IMG/VR virus record: IMGVR_UViG_3300023223_001381 | Span: 1 to 46,717 of that record | Strand: one strand, 5' to 3' | Length of the DNA: 46,717 nt | From: a virus | Part shown: piece after piece, positions 8,820 to 18,008 of the stretch | How the letters are laid out: each line of letters opens with the position of its first letter | Position numbering within the stretch: position 1 is the stretch's first letter | Program-made: the position numbers and the translations under genes | The notes under the pieces: model-generated | Told to the model about the DNA's origin: nothing | Databases searched by the model: none | What the model saw: only the letters and a program-made list of their open reading frames with translations

Positions 8820-9598
8820 GGCGGTACTGTCACTCCATCTCTAAATCGTAAATAGTTATGCACATTTCCGTCTTGTGTTCCTTGAGGATCTGTGACATCA
8901 TCAGCTCCTGCCATTTTGAAATATTGTAAATTAACAACGGTACTAGGTATTACTGTATCTGTTTCTTCTGTTAATGTTACATATTCATCAGAAAAAAATC
9001 CAGTATTCCACGCAGTTGCACTCTCTCTAATTTCTTGCCAGAAAAAATCATCACCTATTGTTGCGACCTTAGAAAACATTGTACCAAAAGTTCCAGCCCC
9101 TATCTGTCCATCAAAATCTGTTCCATCTGCATATACACCCCAATAATTTCTCGCTAGATTATCTTGGTATGCAGTAACACCTAAACCATCACCATTATCA
9201 CTTCCACCTTCTGTTTGGTTTGCATCACTCCAACCGATTGTCATAGGACAATCATTTCCAGTTGGATCAAGAGTTTTAGCTGTAATATTCCATTTAAATC
9301 GAGTGATATGTGCAGTATCAGAAATGGTACTACCGAAATTTCTAACTAGTGATTTCTTATCTGTATTAATTACATAATTGTATTCGATTCTATCATTAGT
9401 AGCGTCTCCATGTTGATAAGTTGCATTAGATGTGGGATAAACAACTGCGAAAGCTGTATCATCAGCGTAAGATGTAAAATCATCATCTATATCCCACGGA
9501 CTTCCAAATGAGATAAACGCATTTCCATGATTTCTATATTTTGGTTCAGGAATTTTTATTAAACTTGGCCTGTATGGTTTGCATAATTCATTATACAT
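8816..9598 (-). CDS. Concanavalin/LamG-like lectin domain tail protein
   Basis: 260 residues. From about residue 35 it has the alternation of beta strands typical of a jelly-roll lectin (DDDFTSY, RIEYNYVI, ITRFKWNITAK, WGVYAD, FFWQEIRES, then NLQYFKMAG and NYLRF). The N-terminal 35 residues are proline-rich and could anchor it in the tail. A glycan-binding role on the host surface layer is inferred from fold and from position among fibre genes. A structure prediction compared with laminin-G-like folds would settle it. Confidence 0.5.
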   Translation of the reverse strand: MYNELCKPYRPSLIKIPEPKYRNHGNAFISFGSPWDIDDDFTSYADDTAFAVVYPTSNATYQHGDATNDRIEYNYVINTDKKSLVRNFGSTISDTAHITRFKWNITAKTLDPTGNDCPMTIGWSDANQTEGGSDNGDGLGVTAYQDNLARNYWGVYADGTDFDGQIGAGTFGTMFSKVATIGDDFFWQEIRESATAWNTGFFSDEYVTLTEETDTVIPSTVVNLQYFKMAGADDVTDPQGTQDGNVHNYLRFRDGVTVPP

Positions 9599-9605
9599 TG
9601 TACAA

Positions 9606-10637
9606 TCACTTTGCCGTTGCGTGAGTGATTAGTTCTATCTTAGCACCTCTACCCAAAGAGTTTGAATCAATTGCAGATATGGATAATTGTAATCGTCTGC
9701 CCTTCTCCCATGTACTAACAGAAATGACTTTGGGAATTGCAGCAGTAGTGCTTGTAAATTCTGAAGCGTCAATAGTTGGTAATGTGGAAAATATCGTAGT
9801 AAAGGCATTACCATTAACTGAATTCTCTTTTAGTACATCTATGGAAAATAATGTAGCACCAGTTCCAGCTATTGTTAATCCAATAATTGCATCCTCAATA
9901 CTCATATCGTATGGTGCTGGTTCTGAAACATATTTCACGCCAGTAGTTGGTAATGTAGTCTCATCAGTTAATGGATAACCCCATGTTTCCCTAGTGCCAT
10001 ATACTGTACCTGTTCCTTTAGGTAATATTCTGATATTGATATTTGCATCAGTAGCACTGATAGGCTCTATTGTTACATCATTTCCAGTTGCAGCATTAGT
10101 GATTTTGAGATGATTAACTGCACTGGCCACACTACCACAAACGATAATAGCATTACCTGAATCATCCTCAACTAGAACACCAGTATTTCCAACTGTACCA
10201 TCAAATACAATTTCTTGAAAATTAGTTCCTTGTCTCTGTAATAGTATCATTCTAGTGCCAATCATTTTCTTATCTGCTTTAGATAGTAATAGAATAGGAC
10301 CAGAGTTTGCAGGGGGTGTAGATGTGTTATGTGCGATTGTAATTTGTTCTGCACCTTGTTGAATCCATACTAAATCTTTGTCTTTAATGTCAGGTGCTGT
10401 GCCAAATTCAATAAAATCTAAAGTATCAGATGCAGCACCCTCTCCTCTAATTACAGATAATGAATCAACAAGAATGACTTTACCTGTTGCAATAATTTTA
10501 TCAGGTGCTGTAAATCCAATCATCCCAGATTCTGTATGAAGTGTTTCTGATTGAAACACATCTTTTGATACTGTTTTAGTAGGATCGTTAATTTGTGGAA
10601 TTGTTATCTCATGTGAACTATACCCATCTCTTACCAT
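9606..10637 (-). CDS. Tail fibre / minor structural protein (343 aa)
   Basis: Beta-rich, Gly/Thr/Ser-rich protein. The segment VTIEPISATDANINIRILPKGTGTVYG near residue 195-220 is of the 'N-I-x-I-x-P-K-G-T-G-x-V' type common in phage fibre shafts. No enzymatic motif. It is followed within 10 nt by the lectin-like gene and preceded by a 186-residue structural gene. Confidence 0.55.
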   Translation of the reverse strand: MVRDGYSSHEITIPQINDPTKTVSKDVFQSETLHTESGMIGFTAPDKIIATGKVILVDSLSVIRGEGAASDTLDFIEFGTAPDIKDKDLVWIQQGAEQITIAHNTSTPPANSGPILLLSKADKKMIGTRMILLQRQGTNFQEIVFDGTVGNTGVLVEDDSGNAIIVCGSVASAVNHLKITNAATGNDVTIEPISATDANINIRILPKGTGTVYGTRETWGYPLTDETTLPTTGVKYVSEPAPYDMSIEDAIIGLTIAGTGATLFSIDVLKENSVNGNAFTTIFSTLPTIDASEFTSTTAAIPKVISVSTWEKGRRLQLSISAIDSNSLGRGAKIELITHATAK

Positions 10638-10649
10638 TGATTTTCACCA

Positions 10650-11210
10650 CTAACCAAGAGTACCTGTCCAAGTTACAGTAAGAGTATCACCGATTTGGAG
10701 AGTTACATCTGCTGAAAATTCTCTTGCGTGGGTAATTTGTCCACCAATTGTATTTTGATTAAATAATGCTGATTTATGAACTGCTGTGTGTATTGCAGTT
10801 GCTGTAAATGTATGTGCTAGTGTTGTAACATTAGTTCCTACAACGTGAGTAATAGTTGAGGCTTGTGTTCTAGTTAATCCACCTGCGACAATTTCTCCTA
10901 CTAGGGTAGTATCTGTATTTACAGGATCTGTTGCCTCTGCTGATACTGCAATTGCATTACCACCTTTAGTTCCTGCAGCTACGTTTGTGTAAAATTGATT
11001 ATGAAGAAAATCACGACCACCTAAAGTTGTAAGATTTAGAACATCTCTTTGAATTAATTTCTCATTCCATTTTCCTTTATTTTTAATTACAGTAACATAT
11101 CCATGTTGACTAGAATTATCTTCAAATAATTCTCTTGCCTGTTTATGTGAGATAGACGAATTATCATCTATCGGTATATCCTCTGAGATTTTTACAATTT
11201 CAGGTTTCAT
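10650..11210 (-). CDS. Phage tail/virion protein with GDTLTVTWT C-terminus (186 aa)
   Basis: The pattern DTTLVGEI-x-G-L-x-R-x-Q-A...H-x-x-GTNVTTLAHTFTAT...ALFN...GDTLTVTWTG is found in a widespread family of small beta-sandwich proteins of tailed viruses that sit with fibre or decoration genes. The exact role is unknown. It overlaps the preceding zinc-ribbon gene by 4 nt. Confidence 0.5.
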   Translation of the reverse strand: MKPEIVKISEDIPIDDNSSISHKQARELFEDNSSQHGYVTVIKNKGKWNEKLIQRDVLNLTTLGGRDFLHNQFYTNVAAGTKGGNAIAVSAEATDPVNTDTTLVGEIVAGGLTRTQASTITHVVGTNVTTLAHTFTATAIHTAVHKSALFNQNTIGGQITHAREFSADVTLQIGDTLTVTWTGTLG

Positions 11211-11458
11211 TGTACCTCTCCTGCCTCTTTTATTTCTGGTACATTAGGCATTTTTGATAAACATTCTTTACATAATTGTCCTTGTGGACTTCTCATAGCT
11301 TCTGGTGATAATTTTTGTTTAGGTTGAATGTGTAGTTTTTTACCGCATTTACCTGCACATGGCGTATGGGTGTCATATTCATGCTCTATTTCTGCACAAT
11401 GCTTATCCCATTCATCAGGTTTTTCAGTTTGAAAATCATGTAAACCACATCTAAACAT
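11207..11458 (-). CDS. Small zinc-binding protein (C2H2-like plus CxxC) heading the fibre operon
   Basis: 83 residues. FRCGLHDF...EWDKHCAEIEHEYDTHTPCAGKCGKK gives a finger-like set of Cys/His, and QLCKECLSKMP supplies a CxxC. The promoter box lies 25 nt upstream of its ATG, so it is probably translated from a leaderless mRNA. A zinc protein heading a structural operon could be a regulator or a virion zinc protein. Confidence 0.7.
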   Translation of the reverse strand: MFRCGLHDFQTEKPDEWDKHCAEIEHEYDTHTPCAGKCGKKLHIQPKQKLSPEAMRSPQGQLCKECLSKMPNVPEIKEAGEVQ

Positions 11459-11482
11459 TATGTATTATTTTGTAATTTAGAA

Positions 11483-11495
11483 TTAAAGAATTATC
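11483..11495 (-). promoter_or_regulatory. Leaderless-type promoter box (11458 operon)
   Basis: Minus strand GATAATTCTTTAA, 25 nt upstream of the ATG at 11458. Confidence 0.6.
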
Positions 11496-11588
11496 TTAAA
11501 ATTTTACCGATCCTCAAATGAAACTATCTGATTCTATGAAACCCTATTCATTGATACATGACAGTCATTATTGTATTCCCAATATCAC

Positions 11589-14500
11589 TTATGGATTTTG
11601 AGAGTAGATAGTTGCGTATAATATTGTAATGGTTGCAGCACCTGCGTTTCTTGTAATTTGTGGTTTGATTTGATCACCTTTAACTGCAAATAATGGGAAT
11701 GTCTTAGATATACTTGCATCTTCACTTTTGATTGCCACCAATGCTTCGACTGGGTCAGGTAAATCTACAAATCCACTACCTCTGTCTATTTGCCATTTAA
11801 ATCTAAATTCGGTTGCTGAGGCATTGTTGGTGATTCCAGTATAATCAGAAGTAATGAATCCATCATGTGGTTCATTACTTATACATTCAAATATTCCATT
11901 TATCGCATCAATTAATTTCCATCGTTCCATGTTTGAACCTCTAATAAGAGCATCACCTGCTGTTCCAAAGACAATATCATTAAATGTATTATTTACTGCA
12001 ATAGGACTGGGTTCACTATTATTATTTACAAAAGCAGATGCAATGGATTTACTGTCAGCACTTCCAGGATTACCAAATGCTAAAACTCTTGGGTCTTTTT
12101 GGTCTAACCCTTTGGTACTCCAAGTTCCAGCTATTGTGGTGTCAAATATAGCAGCGACATCAAATGAGTTTGTCTGAATATTATAAATTAAAAATCCACC
12201 ATCATACATTGTTGATAGAGTTGTGTCAAGTGTGACTCCTGTCCCCAGTGTCAAACCATGTGCTGTTGCTGTAATGGTTACACCATTTACTAGATAACTA
12301 CCAACTGTTTCATTAGTGCCAAAAACAATAACATCAACTTCAAAAGTTGTAGCAGTTCTTGCTGTAACTATCCCAGTTTGATTATATCCAGGATTTGATA
12401 CAAATCCAGATATTGTTACAGTAGAGCCTAAAAGTGGCGATGTTCCTGCATGTGTAAATGATGCAATGCCACCAGAATCAGTAACACCAGTTATTGCAGT
12501 TGCTGCAATAGAATTATTTGCAACAACAGTAAAATTACCTGTTGCCCCTGATGTGTCAAATAAACCAGATGGTGCATCTATTTGAGAATCTTTAAGTAGG
12601 AATTTCTGGTCATTTGGTAGTCCTGCATCTAGTCTGACAAGTGTTTCACCAGACAGTAAATTACCACCAACATCTCCGATGGAAAATTGTTGTCCTGGTC
12701 TATGAGCACTATCTTTGATAACTATTACAGGTTTGTTAGTGCTTACACCTGTTGTACTGAATACTCCAAACTGTTTGATGATAGCAGCAAAAACACCATC
12801 AAGATTTAAAGAATCTGTCCAATTAACAAAAGTAGTTCCATTTTGGATAAGTAAAGTTGGTCCAAGAAGTCCACCTTTTTGTCTTTTAAGAGTACCTAAA
12901 TTAAAACCAACAACAGGAGCACTATCTAAAGTTAATCTGTCTGTAAGTATGCCTAAGAATTGTCCCTGAAAATCCATGAATGTAACAGGTGTAGGAAATA
13001 TAGGATTAACAAATGCTATTCCTTCAGCAACAATATCTCCGCCCACTACTGTAAATAATGGTGATGCAGGATTTGCATACGCAAATATATCCGCATCACC
13101 TTCTTCTGTTATTTTGATACTTCCACTTATGCCAGTTATAGAGAATCTAGTTGCTGTCGCAATTGTTGTTTTGAATTTAAGAGTTCTAGATGTATTTGTT
13201 TGTGTGATTACTCCTGCAGTTGCTAGTGCTTCAAAGTCACCAGCAGAATTAATTATATTAATTCCAGGTGAATCATTATGATCTTGTAATGTTAATGCAG
13301 TTGAGCCAATAGTTGGAGTTGTGGTATTTGTTAATTTGTAAGTTAAAGTAGAGTTGAGTGTTCCTTCCAATATTCTAATGTTTGATCCTGATACCTCATC
13401 ATTCCCATCAAAGTCAAATGCTCTAACCCATGCACCAGAAGCTGTAACGTATATTCCATTATCTGCTGGTACAGTTTGATTTTTTACTAAAATTCTACTT
13501 GTACTTGTTAATATTCCATCTATTGTTTGCTCACCAGTTAAAGTAACATTTGCAATAGTTGCAAGTTGTACTGGCTCCTTCCATTTTTGGAATGGTAGTA
13601 ATCCTGTAACATTCAAATTGAAATCTTTGTCAACGTAAATTTGTCTTACTTTGGATGAATTTCTTATTTGAAATATATCAACTGTCTGTGTACCAAAGGC
13701 ATCAATTACTTGTGCAGTTTTAGATACACCACCTGCTTTTACATGCAAGTTTGCTTGAATTGCTGACTGTGGAGTTGAAGTAACATCAAATCCTACTCCA
13801 ACATTTGAGATTAAATTACCAAGATTGATGTGTGTGTTTAATGCACCATTACCACTTACTCCACCAATGTTTGGTACTGGTATGCCTACTGTATATCTGA
13901 AAATATTTTTACTGACATTATTAAAGTCAGATAATTGTCCGATTCCTAATTGCATATTTCCAGCAGCGTTTAAAATATTACTTATGAAAACGCCATCAGC
14001 AGTCATATTTCCACCAAAAAATCCATTTCCAGTGAGTAGCATTCCTCTCTTTGCCTGAGTGGTTTGTTGAACAATACTAAAGTCTGCTGCAACAGTAGTT
14101 CCACCAATTTGTACTGAACCATCTGATACATCAACATGAAGTATATTATTTGCTACTGTTAAATCCCCAAATGATGTGAGACTTTTTGTTACGGATAATT
14201 GACCACCAACTAGGGCATCATATCCAACATTGAGGGAGGAACCAATAATAGCACCACCGATTATAACATCATTTAGAACAGTTATTGCACCTGTCTCAAT
14301 ATTTCCAATTCGAGCTGTTGGTGTATCTACTCCATGAAGATCAATTATAGAAAATGAGTTGTTTGTAGGTGATGTAACATAAACATGCTTACCAACTGCA
14401 AATACAGAATTAACTCCTGCCAAAACAGTAGGACTAGAGACCACACCTGTAATTCCAGGGGTACTTGGGTTTTGGATGTTGATTTGTGTGACAGTTTCTG

Positions 14501-16274
14501 CAATACCAGAAGAAACGTAAGCGTGATTTTTTGAAACAAATATCTGATTAGCACCTTCTAAAACGTCCTTGCTAAGAAATGTTACATTAAGAGTGCAACC
14601 AGTTCCTGTTCCCCCTGTTGTAGATACTGGGTTTGCAGGGCTTTTAGAATAAGTTCCAGGAGTAACTACCGATACTGCTATAACTACACCACCTGATACA
14701 GTATCAACATTGAATACTGTTACTTCTGAGAATGTACCACCAACAAGTGTGAGTTGGTCGCCAACAGTATAATCTGTACCACCAGAAACAACTGTGCCAG
14801 CAAATGCAACACGAAGTTCAAAACTAGGATTAACTAAACTGCTAGTAAGAGTTGGGTTTGAGGGTGTACTAGTATCAATAATTGCTAAAGAATCAGATAC
14901 GTTTGATACAACATAAGCATGATTTCCTGAAATAAATACACCTTGAGGTGAGTTCATATTTGTATCATCAATTAAACTTCCAGTTACTGTAGGATTATCA
15001 TCATCTAAAATATCCACAATTGCAAGTGAATCAGTTAGCTCACCTGTAATATATGCAAATCTACCTAATACGTAAATGGATGTTGGATTTCCAAAGTTTA
15101 CAGCATCTGTCAATACCCCATCTTGTACTAATGCTGTTGGATTGTGAATATCAATAATTATTAATCTACTTCCAGTTTTATCTATAACATAAGCATGAAC
15201 ACCTGTAACAGCTATAGCATATGCACCATTGACTGTTATTTTTGAAACAAATGTTGGGGCAGATGGAATTGAAATATCAATTACAGTTAGAGAATTTCCC
15301 TCAAAACAAGCAACATATGCGTATTGACCAGCCACAAACACATCACGAGCTCCATTTAGATTTACATTATCAATTAATGTGCCAACTATTGATGGAGCAC
15401 TATCCATTGATACATCAATGATAGTTAATGAATCACCTGTTTGTGATGTGACAAATGCAAAGTCACCAGAAATATGAGTCATTCTAGGTGTGTTTAGATT
15501 AGTAGCATCTTGTTTTGTTCCCTCTATTTTTGGGTCTCCAGGAATCAAATTGATATTACCTTGAGTTACAATAAATTTACCATCCAGTGTTTCATCAAGT
15601 GATATAGTAACTGTCCCAGTACTATCAAATACGGCAAGGTCATTTCTTCCTATATTTACTGCTGCTCCTGTGGTACCAACGTTAATGTCAACACCACGGA
15701 TTCCTGATTCAAAAATTAAGCCGAGGTCTGTTGATGTGGCAGATACTGATTTTATTGTAACATCTCCTTCTCCAAATGAATCAGCTCCTGCATTGATTGA
15801 TAGGAATGTAGAGGCGTTTGCATCTGCTGTTAATCTTAGAGCATCAAAGCCATTTACTGAAAACGCTGTTGATGGCGTTACACTATCATGCCACATGCCG
15901 AAGCCTATGCCATTTGTAAATGAATGAGTTGGGAATGGTCCTGTACCGTTACCAGCTAATATTTTGGTACTTGTTTTAATATCACCTACAACGTGAAACT
16001 TTGCTGTTGGTAGTGTTATTCCAACTCCAACTCTATTATTTGCAGAATCAACAAAAAATGTAGTTGTATCTACTGTGAGATTGCCTAAAATAGAAACTGC
16101 ATCAGTTGGAATAGTTGGTGATAATATACCGGCATTTCTGGTCCAAATGGCAGATTCAATACTGCCCAGAGTTGCACGTTTTTGATTTCTTGAATCAGCT
16201 GTATCTATAATTAGAACTTCGTCTGCTGCAAGTGGAGTTACCTTTAGATCTTTACTATCCCATGTAGCTGACAT
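11589..16274 (-). CDS. Giant tail fibre with seven-bladed beta-propeller (1561 aa)
   Basis: Largest gene here. Residues 1-110 are a fibre base with SANNRVGVGITLPTAKFHV, the common phage-fibre 'NNRVGIGT-P-KLHV' motif. From about 265 to 655 come seven repeats of about 40 residues, 'x-V-x-G-x-x-A-Y-V-x-x...S-L-x-I-I-D', typical of LVIVD/NHL-like beta-propeller blades. An extra beta domain (about 488-565, GGTDYTVGDQLTL and a Gly/Thr strand) is inserted between blades 5 and 6. The rest is repetitive fibre shaft and a C-terminal domain ending in a helix-poor segment. It is the first gene of its unit, with a promoter box 25 nt upstream. Likely the receptor-contacting fibre. Confidence 0.75.
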   Translation of the reverse strand: MSATWDSKDLKVTPLAADEVLIIDTADSRNQKRATLGSIESAIWTRNAGILSPTIPTDAVSILGNLTVDTTTFFVDSANNRVGVGITLPTAKFHVVGDIKTSTKILAGNGTGPFPTHSFTNGIGFGMWHDSVTPSTAFSVNGFDALRLTADANASTFLSINAGADSFGEGDVTIKSVSATSTDLGLIFESGIRGVDINVGTTGAAVNIGRNDLAVFDSTGTVTISLDETLDGKFIVTQGNINLIPGDPKIEGTKQDATNLNTPRMTHISGDFAFVTSQTGDSLTIIDVSMDSAPSIVGTLIDNVNLNGARDVFVAGQYAYVACFEGNSLTVIDISIPSAPTFVSKITVNGAYAIAVTGVHAYVIDKTGSRLIIIDIHNPTALVQDGVLTDAVNFGNPTSIYVLGRFAYITGELTDSLAIVDILDDDNPTVTGSLIDDTNMNSPQGVFISGNHAYVVSNVSDSLAIIDTSTPSNPTLTSSLVNPSFELRVAFAGTVVSGGTDYTVGDQLTLVGGTFSEVTVFNVDTVSGGVVIAVSVVTPGTYSKSPANPVSTTGGTGTGCTLNVTFLSKDVLEGANQIFVSKNHAYVSSGIAETVTQINIQNPSTPGITGVVSSPTVLAGVNSVFAVGKHVYVTSPTNNSFSIIDLHGVDTPTARIGNIETGAITVLNDVIIGGAIIGSSLNVGYDALVGGQLSVTKSLTSFGDLTVANNILHVDVSDGSVQIGGTTVAADFSIVQQTTQAKRGMLLTGNGFFGGNMTADGVFISNILNAAGNMQLGIGQLSDFNNVSKNIFRYTVGIPVPNIGGVSGNGALNTHINLGNLISNVGVGFDVTSTPQSAIQANLHVKAGGVSKTAQVIDAFGTQTVDIFQIRNSSKVRQIYVDKDFNLNVTGLLPFQKWKEPVQLATIANVTLTGEQTIDGILTSTSRILVKNQTVPADNGIYVTASGAWVRAFDFDGNDEVSGSNIRILEGTLNSTLTYKLTNTTTPTIGSTALTLQDHNDSPGINIINSAGDFEALATAGVITQTNTSRTLKFKTTIATATRFSITGISGSIKITEEGDADIFAYANPASPLFTVVGGDIVAEGIAFVNPIFPTPVTFMDFQGQFLGILTDRLTLDSAPVVGFNLGTLKRQKGGLLGPTLLIQNGTTFVNWTDSLNLDGVFAAIIKQFGVFSTTGVSTNKPVIVIKDSAHRPGQQFSIGDVGGNLLSGETLVRLDAGLPNDQKFLLKDSQIDAPSGLFDTSGATGNFTVVANNSIAATAITGVTDSGGIASFTHAGTSPLLGSTVTISGFVSNPGYNQTGIVTARTATTFEVDVIVFGTNETVGSYLVNGVTITATAHGLTLGTGVTLDTTLSTMYDGGFLIYNIQTNSFDVAAIFDTTIAGTWSTKGLDQKDPRVLAFGNPGSADSKSIASAFVNNNSEPSPIAVNNTFNDIVFGTAGDALIRGSNMERWKLIDAINGIFECISNEPHDGFITSDYTGITNNASATEFRFKWQIDRGSGFVDLPDPVEALVAIKSEDASISKTFPLFAVKGDQIKPQITRNAGAATITILYATIYSQNP

Positions 16275-16298
16275 TGAAAAGAAATGTGTTTATTAAAG

Positions 16299-16311
16299 TT
16301 AAAGAATTATT
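16299..16311 (-). promoter_or_regulatory. Leaderless-type promoter box (giant fibre)
   Basis: Minus strand AATAATTCTTTAA, 25 nt upstream of the fibre ATG at 16274. Confidence 0.65.
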
Positions 16312-16324
16312 TTAACAAATAGTA

Positions 16325-16636
16325 TTAGTTGCCTAAATCTTCAGGTTTTGGTGTTTCTGCAGGAGGATTTGTTATTTGTTGAGTACTTGGTGCAGGTGAT
16401 ACTATTTGAGATACAGGTGGAATTGCATAATTGATATTGTTTTTCTTGCACAGTTCCTGGAGACGAATAATCTCTACACCTTGATCATTTGATTTTTTTA
16501 CAAAAACTCCCATTTGTTCTACTAGTGCATCATAGGATGTAATAGCTGCAGTACTAGATTGTGATTGAGTTCTTAAAATATTATCCCTCATATTATTCAC
16601 CACATCTTGTAAGAGTGGAGGTTTTTGTTCCATCAT
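16325..16636 (-). CDS. Hypothetical protein with helical N-terminus and Pro-rich tail (103 aa)
   Basis: Residues 1-65 are amphipathic helix (VVNNMRDNILRTQSQSS, then GVEIIRLQELCKKNN); residues 70-103 are proline-rich and disordered (PPAETPKPEDLGN). No known family. It follows the connector genes in the head module and could be a scaffold-like or virion-associated protein. Confidence 0.6.
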   Translation of the reverse strand: MMEQKPPLLQDVVNNMRDNILRTQSQSSTAAITSYDALVEQMGVFVKKSNDQGVEIIRLQELCKKNNINYAIPPVSQIVSPAPSTQQITNPPAETPKPEDLGN

Positions 16637-16675
16637 GAAATGTAAATTCCATGTGATAAAATTAAGTGTTTCTGT

Positions 16676-16948
16676 TTATTCATTGTTGAATTCCATCTCT
16701 TCACTATTATTATTGAAATGCATTATCTCACCAGTGTTATTAAAAATCATATCAGGTAATGCAGAACCACTAAGATTTTCCATTTGAGGCGCTTGAATTA
16801 ATGGAATGTATGGCCTACCGGTAATTCCTAATGATTGTTCAGGTGTGAATCCTTGTGGAGGTGGTATTACCCACAGATTCATTTGAAGGAATCTTTTAGT
16901 TTTTCTAAATAAATTTTCTTGAATTTCAGTTTGTACTAGAATACTCAT
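16676..16948 (-). CDS. Hypothetical structural-module protein (90 aa)
   Basis: The last third is Asn/Glu/Met-rich with a repeated MxFNNxxE pattern (MIFNNTGEIMHFNNNSEEME). The middle is proline-rich (WVIPPPQGFTPEQ). The start overlaps the stop of the upstream gene (4 nt). Function unknown. Confidence 0.6.
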   Translation of the reverse strand: MSILVQTEIQENLFRKTKRFLQMNLWVIPPPQGFTPEQSLGITGRPYIPLIQAPQMENLSGSALPDMIFNNTGEIMHFNNNSEEMEFNNE

Positions 16949-17283
16949 GGTGTACTTACTACCGCTCTGATAAGATTTCCTGCTTGTACTGCTCGGAAAT
17001 TTAGTTGTACATTATTAGTTACACGAATGAATATACTTTGACCGCCATCTATTGCCGAGCCATTGTTAAATGCAGACCAACTATTACCACTATCTAAAGT
17101 GTATTCAATAACACTACTCGCACTAAATGAAAAATCTACAACAATTGGTGCAATAATAGATGCACTAGATAGTTTAGGGATAATATCTGCTGCAAACCAT
17201 TCCTCATTTGCATTTTTTGCAGTTACTGTAAGAATTGAATCAGCTATTTTTCTAACTCCTTCATTAATTGGAAAATCAACCAT
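16945..17283 (-). CDS. Hypothetical beta-sandwich virion protein (112 aa)
   Basis: Beta-rich sequence with YTLDSGNSWSAFNNGSAIDGGQSIFIRV, reminiscent of an Ig-like decoration or fibre domain. It is first in its unit: a promoter box lies 25 nt upstream of the ATG. Position in the head-neck region suggests a virion protein. Confidence 0.6.
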   Translation of the reverse strand: MVDFPINEGVRKIADSILTVTAKNANEEWFAADIIPKLSSASIIAPIVVDFSFSASSVIEYTLDSGNSWSAFNNGSAIDGGQSIFIRVTNNVQLNFRAVQAGNLIRAVVSTP

Positions 17284-17307
17284 GAATTATTGATACAGTT
17301 GTAATTT

Positions 17308-17320
17308 AATAGAATTATCC
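17308..17320 (-). promoter_or_regulatory. Leaderless-type promoter box (17283 unit)
   Basis: Minus strand GGATAATTCTATT, 25 nt upstream of the ATG at 17283. Confidence 0.55.
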
Positions 17321-17773
17321 GAATCTTTGAGATACAAACAAGTCATTTTGTGATGGTAATGGTACTTTTTGTTCTCTTGGATCAAATCTTCCAACAACAG
17401 TTACTGTATGGTCATTTCTAGTATCAATTAGTTCCTGGATTAATCCTCCTGCATGTGGGTCATTTTCTGTACCTTCTTCACCGTATAATTCAATATTGTA
17501 CTTTTCAAGATAATTCTTTGATTTCTCTATTAGTTCAATGTCTTCTGCATGTAATGAACGTGCAAAGGCCAGTGCTGCATTTTTGCACCTAGACCAATAA
17601 ACTGAACCTTCGCCAATTGGAGTATCAATGTATCGAGATATTGCACTCTGAACCTTTGAGTTACTATCATCTACAAATTGATTAAATGAATCATCATCTT
17701 GTGTATCTGTACTTTTTAGCATCTTTTTGAAAAGATTAACAGTCAAGAACTGATCTATAGGTTGTACACTCAT
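17315..17773 (-). CDS. Putative head-tail adaptor (connector) protein
   Basis: 152 residues, mainly helical: LFKKMLKSTDTQDDDSFNQFVDDSNSKVQSAISRYIDTPIG, then a helix with AALAFARSLHAEDIELIEKS, and a C-terminal strand TVTVVGRFDPREQKVPLP. The N-terminal helices followed by 'W.rC.nAAL.fAr' resemble gp6/gp15-type head-completion proteins. The gene is two downstream of the capsid gene, as expected. The assignment is by pattern and order. Confidence 0.5.
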   Translation of the reverse strand: MSVQPIDQFLTVNLFKKMLKSTDTQDDDSFNQFVDDSNSKVQSAISRYIDTPIGEGSVYWSRCKNAALAFARSLHAEDIELIEKSKNYLEKYNIELYGEEGTENDPHAGGLIQELIDTRNDHTVTVVGRFDPREQKVPLPSQNDLFVSQRFG

Positions 17774-17970
17774 TTCGCTGGTGGAAAGTTAAACCTCTCG
17801 TTATAGTCAGCTTGTGCCTTGTCTAGATTAGCATTTACAAGTGCTGCAGTTTCTTGATAGTCAAATTTCTCATAATTAAGATTAGTATCTCCAATACTTT
17901 CCAGTACTACTCCAGGTAATGCCCCTAGAGATTCACTTCTGTTTCTAAACTTTCCGTAATTAATTCCCAT
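17770..17970 (-). CDS. Small hypothetical head-module protein (66 aa)
   Basis: Begins MGINYGKFRNRSESLGALPG; C-terminal half is helical (AALVNANLDKAQADYNERF). The stop overlaps the adaptor start (ATGA). It is separated from the capsid gene by a promoter box, 26 nt upstream of its ATG. No known family. Confidence 0.65.
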   Translation of the reverse strand: MGINYGKFRNRSESLGALPGVVLESIGDTNLNYEKFDYQETAALVNANLDKAQADYNERFNFPPAK

Positions 17971-17995
17971 TAGTAAAATTATTACAAATAAAGAG

Positions 17996-18007
17996 AAAAG
18001 AATTATT
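17996..18007 (-). promoter_or_regulatory. Leaderless-type promoter box (head connector unit)
   Basis: Minus strand AATAATTCTTTT, 26 nt upstream of the ATG at 17970, just before the capsid gene stop. Confidence 0.6.
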
Positions 18008-18008
18008 C

